Shown here piece by piece: positions 62,818-64,000 of a stretch of DNA of 64,000 bases. The position numbers were made by a program, and so were the translations under genes. Source of the DNA: Hahella sp. HNIBRBA332. Lineage in GTDB: Bacteria; Pseudomonadota; Gammaproteobacteria; Pseudomonadales; Oleiphilaceae. Location: assembly GCF_030719035.1 (NCBI RefSeq), contig NZ_CP132203.1, positions 2,542,001 to 2,606,000 of the forward strand. Direction: 5' to 3'. Numbering within the stretch: position 1 is the stretch's first letter; every line of letters starts with the position of its first letter. Below the pieces are notes generated by a model that worked only from the letters and a program-made list of their open reading frames with translations, ran no database searches and had not been told where the DNA came from.

Positions 62818-63270
62818 CTATTTCAAATAAGTACAGTGGATGTGCTGCAGGGAGGGAGGTTTGGTATCGAGCTTGTGTTCGCGGTAGCGGGCGCGACATA
62901 CCCGCACCACGCGGGCGATTAACACCAGCCAGAAAATGAAAATGGCCGCCGCCAGAATCAGCTTCAATATCTGAGATGGCTGTGCGCCAGTAGTGGAATC
63001 ATGTTCATCGCAGCAATCCATGGAGGGCGCACCGCTTGATGCCTGGGCGACCTGCTTGCCAGCAATGTCTTTGCCAGTTATGTCTTGTCCGGACACCGGC
63101 ATGGCGCCGCCATGATGCTCATGCCCGCTTTGCAGCTGAGGCGCTCCCTGAGACGATCCGGCAATCGCCGTCGACACGCCAGCGCAGGCGGCGAAGCTGG
63201 AGCAAAGCAGCCACAGGGCCAGCAATGGCTTTATCAACCAGCGATATCGTTGCGGAAAACGGCTCAACAT
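62818..63270 (-). CDS. Small membrane protein of the cus operon
   Basis: 150 residues. Signal peptide, a His/Met stretch (SGHEHHGGAMPVSG), a Cys-Cys-Asp-Glu-His segment (SMDCCDEHDS), one membrane helix (LILAAAIFIFWLVLIARVV) and a basic C-terminus. Metal-binding residues and position as first gene before cusC suggest a copper-related role. Not recognised as a family member. Confidence 0.75.
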   Translation of the reverse strand: MLSRFPQRYRWLIKPLLALWLLCSSFAACAGVSTAIAGSSQGAPQLQSGHEHHGGAMPVSGQDITGKDIAGKQVAQASSGAPSMDCCDEHDSTTGAQPSQILKLILAAAIFIFWLVLIARVVRVCRARYREHKLDTKPPSLQHIHCTYLK

Positions 63271-63596
63271 TGGGTATGGATGGATCTCTTTTTAACTTCT
63301 ACTAACGGTAACTAGCTTCGTTCAGAGAGTCACATGGACAAACTGGGGCTAATGTTACCCTTTACATGCGCTCTTATGTCAACTTAAAAACTTGATATAT
63401 GGAGCAAAATTAATGGTGATGTCATCAAGCTGAACGCAGTTCTCAATTTCCCGCAAGGGATATGGACAGGCATAGATGATGAACGGCCTCAGCCGGGTAG
63501 CGTACGAAGAGGTATGGGGACGGCGGCGAACCAAAAAGTGACCGCGGAGAAACAGCTTCCGCGGTCAGACGGCATAGAGCCGTCGCTGGGGTCAGG
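63271..63596. other. Intergenic region, 326 bp
   Basis: No gene seen. The cus-operon promoter should lie near 63271-63400; no clear CueR or CusR box recognised. A terminator for the gene to the right lies at 63531-63566. Confidence 0.4.
63531..63566 (-). terminator. Terminator of the PPC-domain gene
   Basis: GACCGCGGA, 9-nt loop, TCCGCGGTC, followed on the minus strand by ACTTTTTGG. Confidence 0.8.
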
Positions 63597-64000
63597 TTAC
63601 TTCAAAGGAGTATAGGTCACTTTCAGGTTATAGTTAGACGTTGCGCTGCTGTATCCGCGCACCATCACATAGGCTTCCTCCTGCCCCGCCGGAACCTTGA
63701 GGTCGCAGGTTTCGTCAGAGCCGCCTTTATAGGGGCGACAGTCGTAGTTTCGGGTGGTCGGCGCCGCGCCGAAACGCACATACAGGTCAGCATCGTTAGT
63801 GCCGGTCATCACTGCGCTGAAGTCCGTGCCCGGCTCCACTTTGAACGGTCCTTGATTATCAGTCTGGCTACGGCCAACGCTGCCGCTGAACTCTTCAGTC
63901 ACTGGATCTTCAGGATCTGGATCAGGGTCAGGTCCGGGATCGTCGCTGAAATTCCCCTTGGCCAGCTCCGCCACATAAGCCGCCGCCAGTTTCCCGAAGT
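63597..64000 (-). CDS. Secreted protein, C-terminal PPC domain (cut by window edge)
   Basis: Frame open to the right edge (FGKLAAAYVAELAKGNFSDD at the visible start). A Pro/Asp linker is followed by a PPC domain (~100 residues) with DADLYVRFGAAPTTRNYDCR and a GSDETCDLKVPAG Cys pair. It is related to the PPC domain of the protease at 45195 (YDCRPYKNGNEEVC). PPC domains usually end secreted proteases or other hydrolases; the catalytic part lies outside the window. Confidence 0.8.
   Translation of the reverse strand, partial: FGKLAAAYVAELAKGNFSDDPGPDPDPDPEDPVTEEFSGSVGRSQTDNQGPFKVEPGTDFSAVMTGTNDADLYVRFGAAPTTRNYDCRPYKGGSDETCDLKVPAGQEEAYVMVRGYSSATSNYNLKVTYTPLK

Overview
The window reads as chromosomal DNA of a marine gammaproteobacterium close to Hahella (Oceanospirillales). 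The evidence is indirect: moderately high GC, dense short operons, PEP-CTERM proteins, a Cus-type copper pump, E. coli-type PntA/PntB, and many secreted or lipid-anchored enzymes (pectate lyase, M60/ImpA-like metalloprotease, trypsin-like protease, CAP proteins). No rRNA, tRNA or CRISPR array was seen. The species is an inference; no search was run.

Layout. 1-1152: formate/nitrite-type channel and the start of a PP2C-type phosphatase. 1.9-2.7 kb: PEP-CTERM protein behind a clean sigma-54 promoter. 2.8-9.1 kb: an unfamiliar block in which two AraC regulators flank a ToxR/CadC-like membrane regulator and a secreted protein. The sensor half of the regulator and the secreted protein are paralogues, each built from two repeats of the same Cys-rich module. 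9.2-17.1 kb: a hydroxyproline catabolic regulon (FCD-GntR regulator, 4-hydroxyproline epimerase, FAD oxidoreductase, DapA-like deaminase, aldehyde dehydrogenase) with two nearly identical palindromic operators and a pectate lyase gene in the middle. 17.2-19.6 kb: small stress-type or hypothetical genes, one broken by an in-frame stop. 20.3-26.8 kb: signalling genes (large chemoreceptor, diguanylate cyclase, STAS protein). 27.2-29.7 kb: secreted polysaccharide-lyase-like lipoprotein and a fatty-acid desaturase. 29.8-32.9 kb: an IS3-family element carrying a group II intron next to the first catalytic Asp codon of its transposase. 33.0-36.9 kb: pntAB and a MerR regulator. 37.1-47.3 kb: secreted proteins, including a second PEP-CTERM protein with its own sigma-54 promoter and a protease with a very long Thr-Asp-Pro linker. 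47.8-52.2 kb: beta-propeller protein, PP2C-like phosphatase, flavin-binding-fold protein and a Nudix operon. 52.6-54.8 kb: AT-richer accessory patch with a decayed IS5-type transposase, a leucine-rich-repeat protein and an RTX remnant. 55.1-63.3 kb: cytochrome c, cupredoxin and a cusCBA copper/silver efflux operon. The right edge cuts a secreted protein that ends in a PPC domain.

The most interesting signals are the regulator/secreted-protein paralogue pair, the sigma-54 promoters shared by both PEP-CTERM genes, the paired operators that define the hydroxyproline regulon, two families of short structured intergenic repeats, and the intron-in-IS nesting.
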